A model generated the notes under the pieces. The model was not told the DNA's origin. It was given only the letters and a program-made list of their open reading frames with translations, and searched no databases. Of a DNA stretch of 44,222 nucleotides, positions 1 through 8,070 are shown in pieces; position 1 is the stretch's first letter, and each line of letters begins with the position of its first letter. The stretch lies in IMG/VR virus record IMGVR_UViG_3300012017_001125, positions 1 to 44,222 of that record; one strand, 5' to 3'. The position numbers and the translations under genes are program-made. The stretch is from a virus.

Positions 1-832
1 TCTTAGTACCGTCTACATATGGTCCTTGCCAATCGTTAGTGTTATTGAAACCAGCACCAGAGAAACCTTGGATATGATCTTCTAGACCTTTAACTAATTG
101 AGCTAAGTAATTAACTGAAGAAGCACCAACGTAGAATCCAGTAGAACCTACTTGAACACCAACAGTACCATTGATAATACCAGCTACATTATAACCGTCA
201 GTAATGTTTGTGATTTCGAAAATTGGGAAACCATCGATTCTTGATAAACCTACGAAAGTTAATGTAAGTACACCAGCGTTTGTAACAGTGTAAGAAGTAC
301 CAACACCAAATGTACCTGCAGTAGCACCAGTAACACCAGTTCCTGAAGCACTTTGATAAACTGGAAATTTAATCAAAGATGGCGCTTTTGCTAAACTGTC
401 TCCAGACGTAGCAGCAGTAGCACCGTTAGTTTTACCTCCTGAGTATACGTAGTCTAAATAAGACAAGATACCAGTAGGACCAGACATAGGGATAACAGGA
501 ACGATATCAAAACCTACGGTCTTAGCAGCTACCTGAATAGCTAATGGTAATAATGATGGGAATTTATCTCCAGATCCGGCGTTTGATGCGTTGTAAAAAC
601 CTGCATTAGCATTACCTGTAAATGAACCCATTCCCGGGAATAACGGGGGAGCAACTGCGCCCATACCGTTTACGACGCCTAATGTGTTATAAGCACCAGC
701 AGACTCGTTTAATGAATGGTAATGACAATATTTTGTCAACCACCCTTTTTTGCTTTCTTCTGTGATCCCAGCTTTGCTCTCGATAATCGGAGACCAGGTA
801 TCATAGATTTCTTGTTCGTTAATTAGTTTCAT
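1..832 (-). CDS. 23: Major capsid protein, gp23-like (C-terminus beyond window)
   Basis: This is the N-terminal 277 codons of a T4 gp23-type major capsid protein, the subunit that forms the icosahedral shell. The frame starts with ATG at 832 and is open to the left edge, so the C-terminus is missing. The core stretch around residues 95-130 (SLLPLAIQVAAKTVGFDIV, then PVIPMSGPTG and YLDYVYSGG) is the family signature; in T4-like phages the same place reads roughly VGFDLVPVQPMSGPTG. The first residues include a helix with Asp-Thr-Trp-Ser-Pro-Ile as in gp23. Leu41-Asn42-Glu43 followed by Ser fits the gp21 cleavage rule (Leu/Ile-X-Glu), so the mature protein probably begins at Ser44. It follows the protease gene by 18 bases, and the leader is A-rich with no Shine-Dalgarno sequence. 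Confidence 0.93.
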   Translation of the reverse strand, partial: MKLINEQEIYDTWSPIIESKAGITEESKKGWLTKYCHYHSLNESAGAYNTLGVVNGMGAVAPPLFPGMGSFTGNANAGFYNASNAGSGDKFPSLLPLAIQVAAKTVGFDIVPVIPMSGPTGILSYLDYVYSGGKTNGATAATSGDSLAKAPSLIKFPVYQSASGTGVTGATAGTFGVGTSYTVTNAGVLTLTFVGLSRIDGFPIFEITNITDGYNVAGIINGTVGVQVGSTGFYVGASSVNYLAQLVKGLEDHIQGFSGAGFNNTNDWQGPYVDGTK

Positions 833-850
833 GTTTGTTTTATATTTTTT

Positions 851-2872
851 TTATCTTTTTTGAAATTTTTGTTCTAACGCTGAAGCTATGTAATTCATAT
901 AATCACTTGAGTAGCCTTGGGTAGAACTATTTTCGTTTAGATTCTCATTCTCGTCCAATTTTTGAACTCCGAAAGTTTTAGTTCCTAATTGACGAGTAGA
1001 CCAGAAATTCTTAATTTGGTATTCAGTATCTAATCTGTAAAAGTGGCTTTGAGCAACGATTGATTGCTTATGCCCCTCGTTTAGAGACTCCCAAATTGAA
1101 GAGTATTCTTCCGGTATTTCATCGATAAATTTAAGACCTGTTGATCCCTCGTTAATCGATTCGTTTAGTAAACCTGTTTGAGCCTTTTGTGTGTTGGCTT
1201 GAGACTGAAATCTAGTAGCAGCCTCGCTTATATTTGACTCGGTTTTTTGTGTTTTAACCGATTCAATCAAATTATCTATACTTGAAGTAAGATCTCCATA
1301 GCTTCCAGCAAATCCAGACTCATTTAGTCCTGCATGGTAGCTAACATTAACATTTTCTCTTAAGTTACCAACATTAACTGAAGGTGTACCCGAATATAAT
1401 CCAGAATTATTAATAGTTTCTGAGATATACTCACTGTAATCAATACCTCTTTTAACTTTCTCAGCTAAATATTCTGAGTAATCCAAACCTCTATTTATAT
1501 TTTCAGATAAATAATCCGTATAAGAAATAGTTTTACTTAAATTCTCAGCAAGATATTCGCTGTATTCAATACCATCATTTAATTTTTCAGCCACGTATCC
1601 AGTGTAAGCAATTCCATTATTAACATTCTCCGCGATATGTTCGCTGTATGCAATGCTGTTATCAACATTTTCTCCTAAATACTCAGAGTATTGAATAGAG
1701 TGGTCTAATTTTTCAGCTAAATATTTAGAGTATTCGATATTTTTATCAACACTTTCTGCTACATATTCAGTATAGTTAATTGACTTATCTACGTTCTCCG
1801 CAAGATATTTAGAATAAGAAATACTTTTATCCACATTCTCTGCAAGATATTTAGAATAAGAAATATTTTTATCTACATTCTCAGCTAAGTACTTACTATA
1901 ACTAATGCTATCATCTAAGTTCTGCGCAAGATATTCACCATATTTCATTGAATTATCTAAATTTTCAGCAAGATATTCCGAATATTTTTCTAGCTTAGCT
2001 ACTCTATTCTCAAGTTGATTAACTAAAGTTTTAGAGTAATCTGTATTAGATTCAGAAATTGAATTTTTCTGTTGTCTAATAGTTGTCAACTCATTTTTCA
2101 TTGAATCCATTTCTTTCTTAAGAAAGATGGAATATTGGTTCAATTCATCAGCGGTAACAAATTCATTATTCTCCATAAGGGATGTTTTATTTTTATCTAT
2201 TTTTAAGAGCTTATTAAATTCTTCTTTGTTTTCAACTCTATATATCTTCATTGAGGATTCATTTTCCATACCTAAAGATTCATTTAAACAAGTTAATGTG
2301 TTTATAATAGTATTATTTCTCTTTTCAAAGAATTCTTCATAACTAAAACCTGCACTCTCGTACACTCTTTCTAATTGTGCGTCCTGAAAACCAGGATCTG
2401 CAACTAAGTCATACGTGAATATCTTTTTGATTTGTACTTTCTTATCACCACCAACTGATCCAGCAGCTCTAGAAGATATAGATAGAGGAACACCAGCATC
2501 AACTAAATTCTTAGCTATTTTTCCAGCAGGAGTATCCAATAATCTAACTTTAATTTTAAGCTGTCTGTTTGACTTATCGTAATCCAATTTCTCTATAATA
2601 TGAGAAATGTTTTTAAGGGAAACATCAAATTTTTCAGGATGGTCTAATTCACCAACCAGTCTTCTTTGTTTTATTTTATCTTTAAGATAATCCAAGTGAG
2701 GTAGATATTCTTTTTCCTCGTAGATTCTACTATTATTATTTTCTTTACCGAAAACAGCAGCAATACCTTCTAAGACATATTCATTTAATCCCTCTTTTTT
2801 TGATTCAAGAAAAAGCTCTTGTCTTTCAAGAATAAAAACAAGTTCTTCATTAAGTCTCCGTGTTTCTGGCAT
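851..2872 (-). CDS. 21: Prohead core protease gp21-like fused to a repeat-rich scaffold
   Basis: The N-terminal 165 residues match the T4 gp21 prohead protease (peptidase S80-type serine protease that degrades the scaffold and trims capsid proteins). The match covers GELDHPE around His78, corresponding to the T4 GELNHPP catalytic-His motif, and VPLSISSRAAGSV around Ser133/134, corresponding to the T4 VSSRGLGS catalytic-Ser motif. T4 gp21 is about 212 aa; this protein is 673 aa. Residues 297-492 are 14 tandem 14-residue repeats, and the C-terminus (SIWESLNEGHK and on) resembles a scaffold core protein. No separate gp22 gene lies between this gene and gp23, so I infer the scaffold is fused here. 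Several LNE/INE sites in the tail could be self-cleavage sites. A GATATATA promoter motif lies 25 bases upstream of the ATG. Confidence 0.88.
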   Translation of the reverse strand: MPETRRLNEELVFILERQELFLESKKEGLNEYVLEGIAAVFGKENNNSRIYEEKEYLPHLDYLKDKIKQRRLVGELDHPEKFDVSLKNISHIIEKLDYDKSNRQLKIKVRLLDTPAGKIAKNLVDAGVPLSISSRAAGSVGGDKKVQIKKIFTYDLVADPGFQDAQLERVYESAGFSYEEFFEKRNNTIINTLTCLNESLGMENESSMKIYRVENKEEFNKLLKIDKNKTSLMENNEFVTADELNQYSIFLKKEMDSMKNELTTIRQQKNSISESNTDYSKTLVNQLENRVAKLEKYSEYLAENLDNSMKYGEYLAQNLDDSISYSKYLAENVDKNISYSKYLAENVDKSISYSKYLAENVDKSINYTEYVAESVDKNIEYSKYLAEKLDHSIQYSEYLGENVDNSIAYSEHIAENVNNGIAYTGYVAEKLNDGIEYSEYLAENLSKTISYTDYLSENINRGLDYSEYLAEKVKRGIDYSEYISETINNSGLYSGTPSVNVGNLRENVNVSYHAGLNESGFAGSYGDLTSSIDNLIESVKTQKTESNISEAATRFQSQANTQKAQTGLLNESINEGSTGLKFIDEIPEEYSSIWESLNEGHKQSIVAQSHFYRLDTEYQIKNFWSTRQLGTKTFGVQKLDENENLNENSSTQGYSSDYMNYIASALEQKFQKR
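1397..1984 (-). repeat. Fourteen tandem 42-bp (14-residue) repeats in the scaffold part
   Basis: Residues 297-492 of the protease-scaffold protein are 14 consecutive units of exactly 14 residues, with consensus Y-S-x-Y-L-A-E-N-(V/L)-D-x-x-I-x. The Tyr at position 1, Glu at 7 and Ile at 13 are the most constant. DNA copies differ from one another; units 3, 4 and 5 are nearly identical in protein (YSKYLAENVDKSIS). Hydrophobic positions at 1, 4/5, 9 and 13 suggest a long amphipathic helix that is not a canonical a/d heptad coil. Confidence 0.95.
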
Positions 2873-2892
2873 TTTATTTTTTATTTTTATGT

Positions 2893-2906
2893 CATTTATA
2901 TATCAA
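2893..2906 (-). promoter_or_regulatory. Putative late promoter (GATATATA) for protease and capsid genes
   Basis: The minus strand reads TTGATATATAAATGAC here; the core GATATATA is at 2904-2897, 25 bases before the ATG at 2872. The overlapping TATAAATG is one base from the T4 late-promoter consensus TATAAATA recognised by gp55. The same 8-mer precedes five other genes in this window. Confidence 0.7.
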
Positions 2907-2939
2907 CAAGCATTCGAATAATTTTTATCCTTTTTATGA

Positions 2940-5663
2940 TTATTGATATTTTATTCTTGCTTCAACTTCCTCAGCAAATTTCTTGGCTATTTCAAATTTC
3001 TCACCGTCGGTAACACTATATCTTCTTGTTTTATCACCAAATGCGGCAAATCTGTTCTTTAATTTAACTTCAGTAACCTCACCCTTAGCATCCATCATCG
3101 ATTTAGCGAAACTAATTGCTTTCCAATCAGGAATACCTAATATTTCTTTCTTTTTGTTGTCTAAAAATTCGTCCATAATGTTTATACCACCACCAACGTT
3201 CTTATCTCTAATTACTGTAGAGTTCCTTTTATCTTTAATCTCTACATCCTTAGGGTCAGCCTTTAAGAAATAATTATCATCGGGCTTATCTTCCGGTTTC
3301 TCTAAATCAGGTTGTTGATCTCTTTTTAATTCCTCGTCATCTTTATTTTTATTCGGATCATCAATTATTACTGGTATTGGTTTATCTTCTTTTCTCTTAT
3401 AAGCATAAACCCCTCTTTTAGGATCTTCTAAATCCTCTCCTGTAGTATTAACGTCAACACCAATAGATTCATTAGCTTTTGCCTCATACGATTCATCAGT
3501 AAGTATAAATTGGGTAAATACTCCAGCTTTATATTTTCTAAGACTAGGATTTGCGTATTCCCTATCAGTAACTTTATATATTGCTACTTTTGCAGGCCCT
3601 ATTTTATCTTCGGTAGATAGTGAAGCAGTATCCGATCCTGTGCCCTGAGCATCAACATCTCCCGTTCCCTCTTCTGGATTTCCTTCCTGTTCATTCTCAT
3701 CTTCAAAAATTCCTAAATTAGCTTTAGTTAACGACGAATTAAAATCAGAAAAACTTGTTATTACATCAGACGATTCCATTAAAACTCTTAAACCCTCGGA
3801 ATTAAAATCATCTGACTCTTCTACTACTTCCTCTTCTCCTTTTTTCTTAATTTTTCCAAAAACATCTTCACCTCCTTCGGTTGGATAAAATACTTTTTCC
3901 AAATCACTATCAGACATATTAGCTAATTCTTCGCTTGTTATTAATCTTCCCGCTACATTAATAATATTATCCTCAGAATCTGTATAATAAAACTGATAAG
4001 TTCCTGGCGCATTCTCGTCAGATAATATTAGCTGATCCGAAGAGTTATTGTATTCTGTCATGAAAGCGCTCCAGTCACATATTCCTTGAAAATTAAATAA
4101 TGCTGCTACTTTATCAATCCCGTCAACGAAAGAAAGTTTAAAATCCATGTCCTCGTTGTCAAATGTTCTTTGAATAGTTTTTCCTATTTTACTAAAAACA
4201 TTAGTTGCATCCTCTGCCTGATCATTAACTATATTGCTGTTATCCAAAGCAATTAAAACTATATCATGAGAAGCTAGCTGTTTCTGAACTTCCTTAGAGT
4301 TAACCTGTGTTAATATGAATATAGAATTGTTATCTTTAACCGCGATCTTTACTAGTTCACAAGTAGTTCTTGTTTCATTACTAAACAAAAGGCTAACTGC
4401 AGCTCCACCCCAACCACCAGCTGGTTGAGACCAGCATACCGTAATAGGAACTCCAATTGGAATTTCTCCAGGATTCATCGAAATATGAGCAAAACTCTCA
4501 ACTTCACCAAATCTAGGAGCTTGGTTATTACTAAACCAGTTCCACGTAGAACCAACAGCATCAATAACCATAAGTACTTCACCTACAAAAGGTATTGCTT
4601 TACCACCTGCTTTACTAAACCCTCTACCAAATCCCTTGCCAAAAGCTTTAACTGCTGCTCCTACTCCTACTTTTCCTAGCGTATAAGCGGCCTTAGCCCC
4701 TTTAAAACCCCTTGATGCTGCTTGAACTGCTATTCTCGTATTTTTAAGAACCGCCATTTCTTTGGCTATACCCCAGATACTCTTAATCTTACCCGCTGAA
4801 AATTTACCTGCTTTGCTCCAAAAACCAGGTGCTGCTCCTGCTGCAGCTTTGGCAGCCTGAGCCGCAGGGGAAAATCCTTTTATTGTTTTTAACAAGACTC
4901 TAGTTCCTATAGCTCCACCAGCTATTTTAAGTGCACCAAAAATAAGAACTCCTGCTCCTGCAGTGGTTGCTAAAATCGTAGCATCCTGAACTACCCTACC
5001 TATAATATCTTCTGGTGTATCGTCAATAGAAACAGGTCCTCCTGGAACCATCTCGGTAGTATTTATTAATGTAAATTTGGATTCAGCTGATGTTTCAGCA
5101 TACCCTTCCATTTTATATGCTTTTAATGTTTCTAAAAGATTTTCCTTACTTTCAGGATCTTCTAAAACTAAAAATACAGCTTTAGCGTCACCTGTAGCTA
5201 TTTGTTCAGCAGTAGTGGATTCTTTTAAAATCCCTTTACTTTTTAATGAATTGTATGCAAAGTGAAATTTTACAGCATCCTTTACGGTAGTTTGATCATC
5301 GCCACCTGATACTGGAGCGTCCCCGTCTTCGAAAAGATGTTCACCCTCAGAGACCATTCTTCCGAAATCGGCAAAAGACACAACATTTGATTCTGATATT
5401 AGAGACTCCTCGTCATATCTTTCCCTGCACTCTCTTAAATATTCAGTTAAGTTACCTGTATATTTAGAAAGGTCCTCAGAGTCTGCAACCCATTGTCTTG
5501 GATTTGCTTTCAACCAATTTGCAAAATCCTCGGATTTTGCCCACCATTGAAAATCTTCAAATGATGCTGATTCAGCATTTTCCATAGTCATTGGAATGGT
5601 AATGATCGGAAAATCGTTTCCTAAAACGTATTCTGTATTTTTTGGTAAAATGATTACTGCCAT
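2940..5663 (-). CDS. Large virion-associated protein with a membrane-active-looking Gly/Ala/Lys segment
   Basis: I do not recognise a family for this 907 aa protein. Three parts can be seen. Residues 1-215 are acidic and contain Trp-rich helices. Residues about 220-375 are rich in Gly, Ala and Lys with hydrophobic stretches (ATTAGAGVLIFGALKIAGG and KAIPFVGEVLMVIDAV), like pore-forming or membrane-inserting segments. The C-terminal half is charged and low in complexity, with Asp/Glu/Lys/Pro runs near residues 620-680 and 760-820, ending in a basic helical domain. It lies between a nucleotidyltransferase gene and the protease-scaffold gene in the head cluster, so I infer a head or ejected protein that could help DNA cross the cell envelope. 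The start is ATG at 5663 after an AATAAATAAATC leader. Confidence 0.6.
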   Translation of the reverse strand: MAVIILPKNTEYVLGNDFPIITIPMTMENAESASFEDFQWWAKSEDFANWLKANPRQWVADSEDLSKYTGNLTEYLRECRERYDEESLISESNVVSFADFGRMVSEGEHLFEDGDAPVSGGDDQTTVKDAVKFHFAYNSLKSKGILKESTTAEQIATGDAKAVFLVLEDPESKENLLETLKAYKMEGYAETSAESKFTLINTTEMVPGGPVSIDDTPEDIIGRVVQDATILATTAGAGVLIFGALKIAGGAIGTRVLLKTIKGFSPAAQAAKAAAGAAPGFWSKAGKFSAGKIKSIWGIAKEMAVLKNTRIAVQAASRGFKGAKAAYTLGKVGVGAAVKAFGKGFGRGFSKAGGKAIPFVGEVLMVIDAVGSTWNWFSNNQAPRFGEVESFAHISMNPGEIPIGVPITVCWSQPAGGWGGAAVSLLFSNETRTTCELVKIAVKDNNSIFILTQVNSKEVQKQLASHDIVLIALDNSNIVNDQAEDATNVFSKIGKTIQRTFDNEDMDFKLSFVDGIDKVAALFNFQGICDWSAFMTEYNNSSDQLILSDENAPGTYQFYYTDSEDNIINVAGRLITSEELANMSDSDLEKVFYPTEGGEDVFGKIKKKGEEEVVEESDDFNSEGLRVLMESSDVITSFSDFNSSLTKANLGIFEDENEQEGNPEEGTGDVDAQGTGSDTASLSTEDKIGPAKVAIYKVTDREYANPSLRKYKAGVFTQFILTDESYEAKANESIGVDVNTTGEDLEDPKRGVYAYKRKEDKPIPVIIDDPNKNKDDEELKRDQQPDLEKPEDKPDDNYFLKADPKDVEIKDKRNSTVIRDKNVGGGINIMDEFLDNKKKEILGIPDWKAISFAKSMMDAKGEVTEVKLKNRFAAFGDKTRRYSVTDGEKFEIAKKFAEEVEARIKYQ

Positions 5664-5670
5664 GATTTAT

Positions 5671-6468
5671 TTATTCTGTGTAAATTTTATCGTATGATTT
5701 AAAAATAATATCTATTAACTTATTTATATATCCCTGATTCCTTAGCTTTTTAAAGACAAGATTTCCTACTGACATATCACCGCCTTTAGTTAATGACTCT
5801 CTTCTCATTTTAAATATTTTTTTCTTTATTTTTTCGCATCTTTTATAAAGATTTTTTGCATTGCTTGGTAGGTTACCTGATATCATTAACCTTGTATGCA
5901 TATTTTCTATATCAGAAACTATAGATTCGTATTTCTTATTTACCTGTATATCATCAATTCTAGGAAGATCGTAAACTGGTTTTATTACCCATTCATTATT
6001 TAAAAGAGAAAATACAGCGGAAGAGTTATGCTCTTCTTCTACATCTTGCAGGTATACCTCAACATCATAGTTTCTGATTTTTATGTCATGTCTAAGATTC
6101 CATATAAATCTAACTCCGTCTATTGCTGATTTTAATATCTTGGGATTTTCGTCATCAATCCCGTCCAAGTTTACTAGTATATGGACGTCCAGATCAGAAT
6201 ATTTAGTGTAATTAAAATTAGCAAGGGAACCGGTTAATACAATATCTCTAATTGATCTTTCTCCTAATATATCAGCATATTTAGTATAGAATTCCTTAGC
6301 TATTTTTATTAGCTTTCTTTTAATTCTCTGATCAAATACCCATTTTATCTCACCTTTTCTGTCTTTCCTTTTATCCCAAAATGCTGGATTAAGTGAATCG
6401 TGATAATAAGGCGTTTCCTCCTCGTTAACATTATTGTTGAATGATATGTAATCTAAAACTCTGGCCAC
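5671..6468 (-). CDS. Nucleotidyltransferase of the Pol-beta superfamily (GTG start)
   Basis: The protein has the nucleotidyltransferase signature Gly80-Ser81 followed by Ser91-Asp92-Leu-Asp94 (in LTGSLANFNYTKYSDLDVHI), and a third acidic strand, DVEVY at residues 135-139, supplies the likely third metal ligand. Such enzymes transfer a nucleoside monophosphate to a protein, RNA or small molecule; the substrate is not evident here. Related orphan nucleotidyltransferases occur in other T4-like phages. The C-terminal 90 residues are basic and helical. The frame opens with GTG at 6468, which directly follows a run of nine T on the coding strand, and there is no ATG until about residue 195, so the GTG start is the only credible one. 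A promoter motif sits 20 bases upstream inside a hairpin. Confidence 0.8.
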   Translation of the reverse strand: MARVLDYISFNNNVNEEETPYYHDSLNPAFWDKRKDRKGEIKWVFDQRIKRKLIKIAKEFYTKYADILGERSIRDIVLTGSLANFNYTKYSDLDVHILVNLDGIDDENPKILKSAIDGVRFIWNLRHDIKIRNYDVEVYLQDVEEEHNSSAVFSLLNNEWVIKPVYDLPRIDDIQVNKKYESIVSDIENMHTRLMISGNLPSNAKNLYKRCEKIKKKIFKMRRESLTKGGDMSVGNLVFKKLRNQGYINKLIDIIFKSYDKIYTE

Positions 6469-6508
6469 AAAAAAAAAGCTTTTCTTGTATATATCAAAGA
6501 AAAGCTTT
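6469..6508 (-). terminator. Perfect 12-bp terminator hairpin with a promoter motif in its loop
   Basis: Arms 6475-6486 (AAAGCTTTTCTT) and 6497-6508 (AAGAAAAGCTTT) pair perfectly around a 10-base loop. On the minus strand the stem is followed by nine T (6477-6469), a classical intrinsic terminator. The loop on the minus strand contains GATATATA (6495-6488), the same motif seen upstream of other genes, and the next gene starts right after the T run. Confidence 0.85.
6488..6495 (-). promoter_or_regulatory. Putative late promoter core inside the terminator loop
   Basis: GATATATA on the minus strand, preceded by TTT, 20 bases from the GTG start at 6468. Spacing matches the other copies. A transcript from here would have a leader of only about a dozen bases, rich in T. 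Confidence 0.55.
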
Positions 6509-6574
6509 AGATGTTATTGTAAAGTGAATATTTAACTAGGAAAGCATACCTTTAGCATAACTTCCATTACTGTA

Positions 6575-6646
6575 CTAACTCGAGAAGATAGTAGGGAAAG
6601 AGCTGTTAACTAATTCTCTTGCTTGGTCTAATGTGCGTTTTTCCAT
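6575..6646 (-). CDS. Possible 23-residue peptide, or the start of a frameshifted small gene
   Basis: A short frame starts with ATG at 6646 and reads MEKRTLDQARELVNSSFPT followed by IFSS and TAG. Its leader (AAAACTATATACAAA) is the A-rich type used by the neighbours. It lies alone between two strong terminators, so it is a self-contained transcription unit. In the next frame the sequence continues after the Ser codons as a plausible amphipathic helix (SRVSTVMEVMLKV) ending at TAA, 6532-6534, so the gene may have lost or gained a base. No promoter motif of the GATATATA type is seen upstream. I do not recognise a function. Confidence 0.45.
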   Translation of the reverse strand: MEKRTLDQARELVNSSFPTIFSS

Positions 6647-6690
6647 TTTGTATATAGTTTTAATTGGTTATGAAGTAAATGTACAAATCC

Positions 6691-6700
6691 CCTACGTAGG
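6691..6700. other. Perfect 10-bp palindrome CCTACGTAGG
   Basis: The palindrome lies 45-54 bases upstream of the 23-codon frame and just beyond the terminator of the gene at 6766-7236. It could be an operator or part of a promoter region, or chance. Confidence 0.25.
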
Positions 6701-6716
6701 AAAAAACCCTAGGCAC

Positions 6717-6748
6717 AAAAAAAATCCCTGGGGGTTACCAGGGATTTT
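6717..6748 (-). terminator. Intrinsic terminator after the 156 aa gene
   Basis: Arms 6721-6731 and 6738-6748 form an 11-bp perfect stem (AAAATCCCTGG with CCAGGGATTTT) with loop GGGTTA. On the minus strand the stem runs into eight T (6724-6717). It begins 18 bases after the stop codon of the gene at 6766-7236. Confidence 0.9.
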
Positions 6749-6765
6749 AATTTAATTTATTGGAA

Positions 6766-7236
6766 TTATCTCCCGAAATAATCTTTAACCTCTTTTGCGG
6801 TAAGAAGTTCATATTCAGAATAACCATTCGTTAAAACTAGAAATTTTCCGTTTGGTATGGTGAAGACATAACTATCGTTCGGTACTTTAAAATTATCCCC
6901 TATTTTATAAAGATCGAAAACCCCCTCGCTAAAGCAAGCAAATTCAGAAGTATCTCCCATACCTGGAAGTACCTGTATACTTATTTGACTGGCGTAATCG
7001 TCTCCATACACATTGTCTTTCGGTACAAATTGTTCTAACTCTCGGATGTAAGCTGCCTCTGATAGGCTATTTATGGTACCAACTGCTAATCCGCCACCGC
7101 CCATATCGGCTATACAAATTACCCCGTTCCTGTAATCATTAGAACCTTCTCTAAAACCTGCATTAGGGTTAGGTGTTCCAATCCTTGGATCTTCTCTGAA
7201 AGATTCAAATTGTGCAATGTGTTTTGTTATGTTCAT
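6766..7236 (-). CDS. Hypothetical 156 aa protein
   Basis: I do not recognise this protein. It begins MNITKHIAQFESFREDPRIG, an N-terminal helix followed by Phe-Glu-Ser-Phe; short N-terminal leaders of this sort occur on many T4-like phage proteins and include the T4 internal-protein capsid-targeting peptide, but no clear Leu/Ile-X-Glu site follows it here. The rest looks like a small beta-rich globular domain with a glycine run (MGGGGLAVGTI) near residue 45 and a C-terminal segment TNGYSEYELLTAKEVKDYFG. The gene is a single unit with its own terminator. The start ATG is at 7236 after a leader containing AATATATATAG. Confidence 0.7.
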   Translation of the reverse strand: MNITKHIAQFESFREDPRIGTPNPNAGFREGSNDYRNGVICIADMGGGGLAVGTINSLSEAAYIRELEQFVPKDNVYGDDYASQISIQVLPGMGDTSEFACFSEGVFDLYKIGDNFKVPNDSYVFTIPNGKFLVLTNGYSEYELLTAKEVKDYFGR

Positions 7237-7254
7237 TTTTAGTTATTATTTTAC

Positions 7255-7265
7255 CTATATATATT
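7255..7265 (-). promoter_or_regulatory. Weak variant of the late promoter motif
   Basis: The minus strand reads AAATATATATAGGTAAAA, ending about 20 bases before the ATG at 7236. It lacks the leading G of GATATATA but has the same TATATA core and spacing. Confidence 0.35.
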
Positions 7266-7308
7266 TTTTTTTTTTAAGTAATTTTTGGATTCTAGAAAAT
7301 AATATGGT

Positions 7309-8034
7309 CTATGGCAAGTTCACTTGTGGGCTCCTCATTGAAAGTTTTTTCATAATCTCCATAACAGTAAGCACGTCATTCTCACAGTACTCTTTTATTT
7401 TATCATGATTTTTCTCTTTCCAAAAAACATTGCTTACCTGTGATCCATCCATAGATCCCTTAGGCGATTCTATACCAAGAGAACAAGAAAGAAGATCTAG
7501 ACTTAAATATTTTTGTTGTACCCAACTACCAAAAGAAAAAACTTCAGAAGTATCTATATAGGGTATCTCCCATGGTTTTTTGTCCCATATCTGTATATTA
7601 GGAGAAGGGTTTATTGATTGGTATAACATTCTTTTTCCTAAACATGGAACATCAAAAGCCTTAATGTTATGACCACATAGTTTCCATCCCTTAATATATG
7701 CGTTATTAAAAACTTTATTTGCCTTCGATAAGATATCAATTTCATTCTCCCCGTTAAATGAGATAAATCTTTCTAAACCATCCTCATCGAAAGACCCAAA
7801 TGAAATACAAACCACTTTTGCAAATTCAGGCTCTAGTGGAGATTTTTCTTCATATATTTTAGATTCACTTGCTTCAGATAAATCAGGGAAAGAATCCCTA
7901 TAATATTTACATCTTTTATTCCATAGCAAAGCTAGTCTTTCGTTTTTTAAAAGAAGCTCGTCGTATGATTCATATCCACTAGAAGTCTCAACATCAAAGT
8001 AGAGATATTTTTTAATTAATTCGTCTTTAAACAT
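7309..8034 (-). CDS. DEDDy 3'-5' exonuclease, PolB-exonuclease-like
   Basis: All the DEDD exonuclease motifs are visible: Asp14-Val-Glu16 (LYFDVETSSGY), His122-Asn123 with Asp128 (CGHNIKAFDVPCLG), and Tyr216 with Asp220 (EYCENDVLTVMEIM). The final Tyr-x3-Asp makes it the DEDDy type. Size and layout match the stand-alone exonucleases related to the proofreading domain of family B polymerases. It would remove 3' nucleotides from DNA, most likely in replication or repair. It is next to a UvdE-like gene and downstream of RNase H, ligase and clamp-loader genes. The start is ATG at 8034. Confidence 0.85.
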   Translation of the reverse strand: MFKDELIKKYLYFDVETSSGYESYDELLLKNERLALLWNKRCKYYRDSFPDLSEASESKIYEEKSPLEPEFAKVVCISFGSFDEDGLERFISFNGENEIDILSKANKVFNNAYIKGWKLCGHNIKAFDVPCLGKRMLYQSINPSPNIQIWDKKPWEIPYIDTSEVFSFGSWVQQKYLSLDLLSCSLGIESPKGSMDGSQVSNVFWKEKNHDKIKEYCENDVLTVMEIMKKLSMRSPQVNLP

Positions 8035-8070
8035 GTGGTAAAAATAATTAAAATCCCCGGTATAAAAAAA

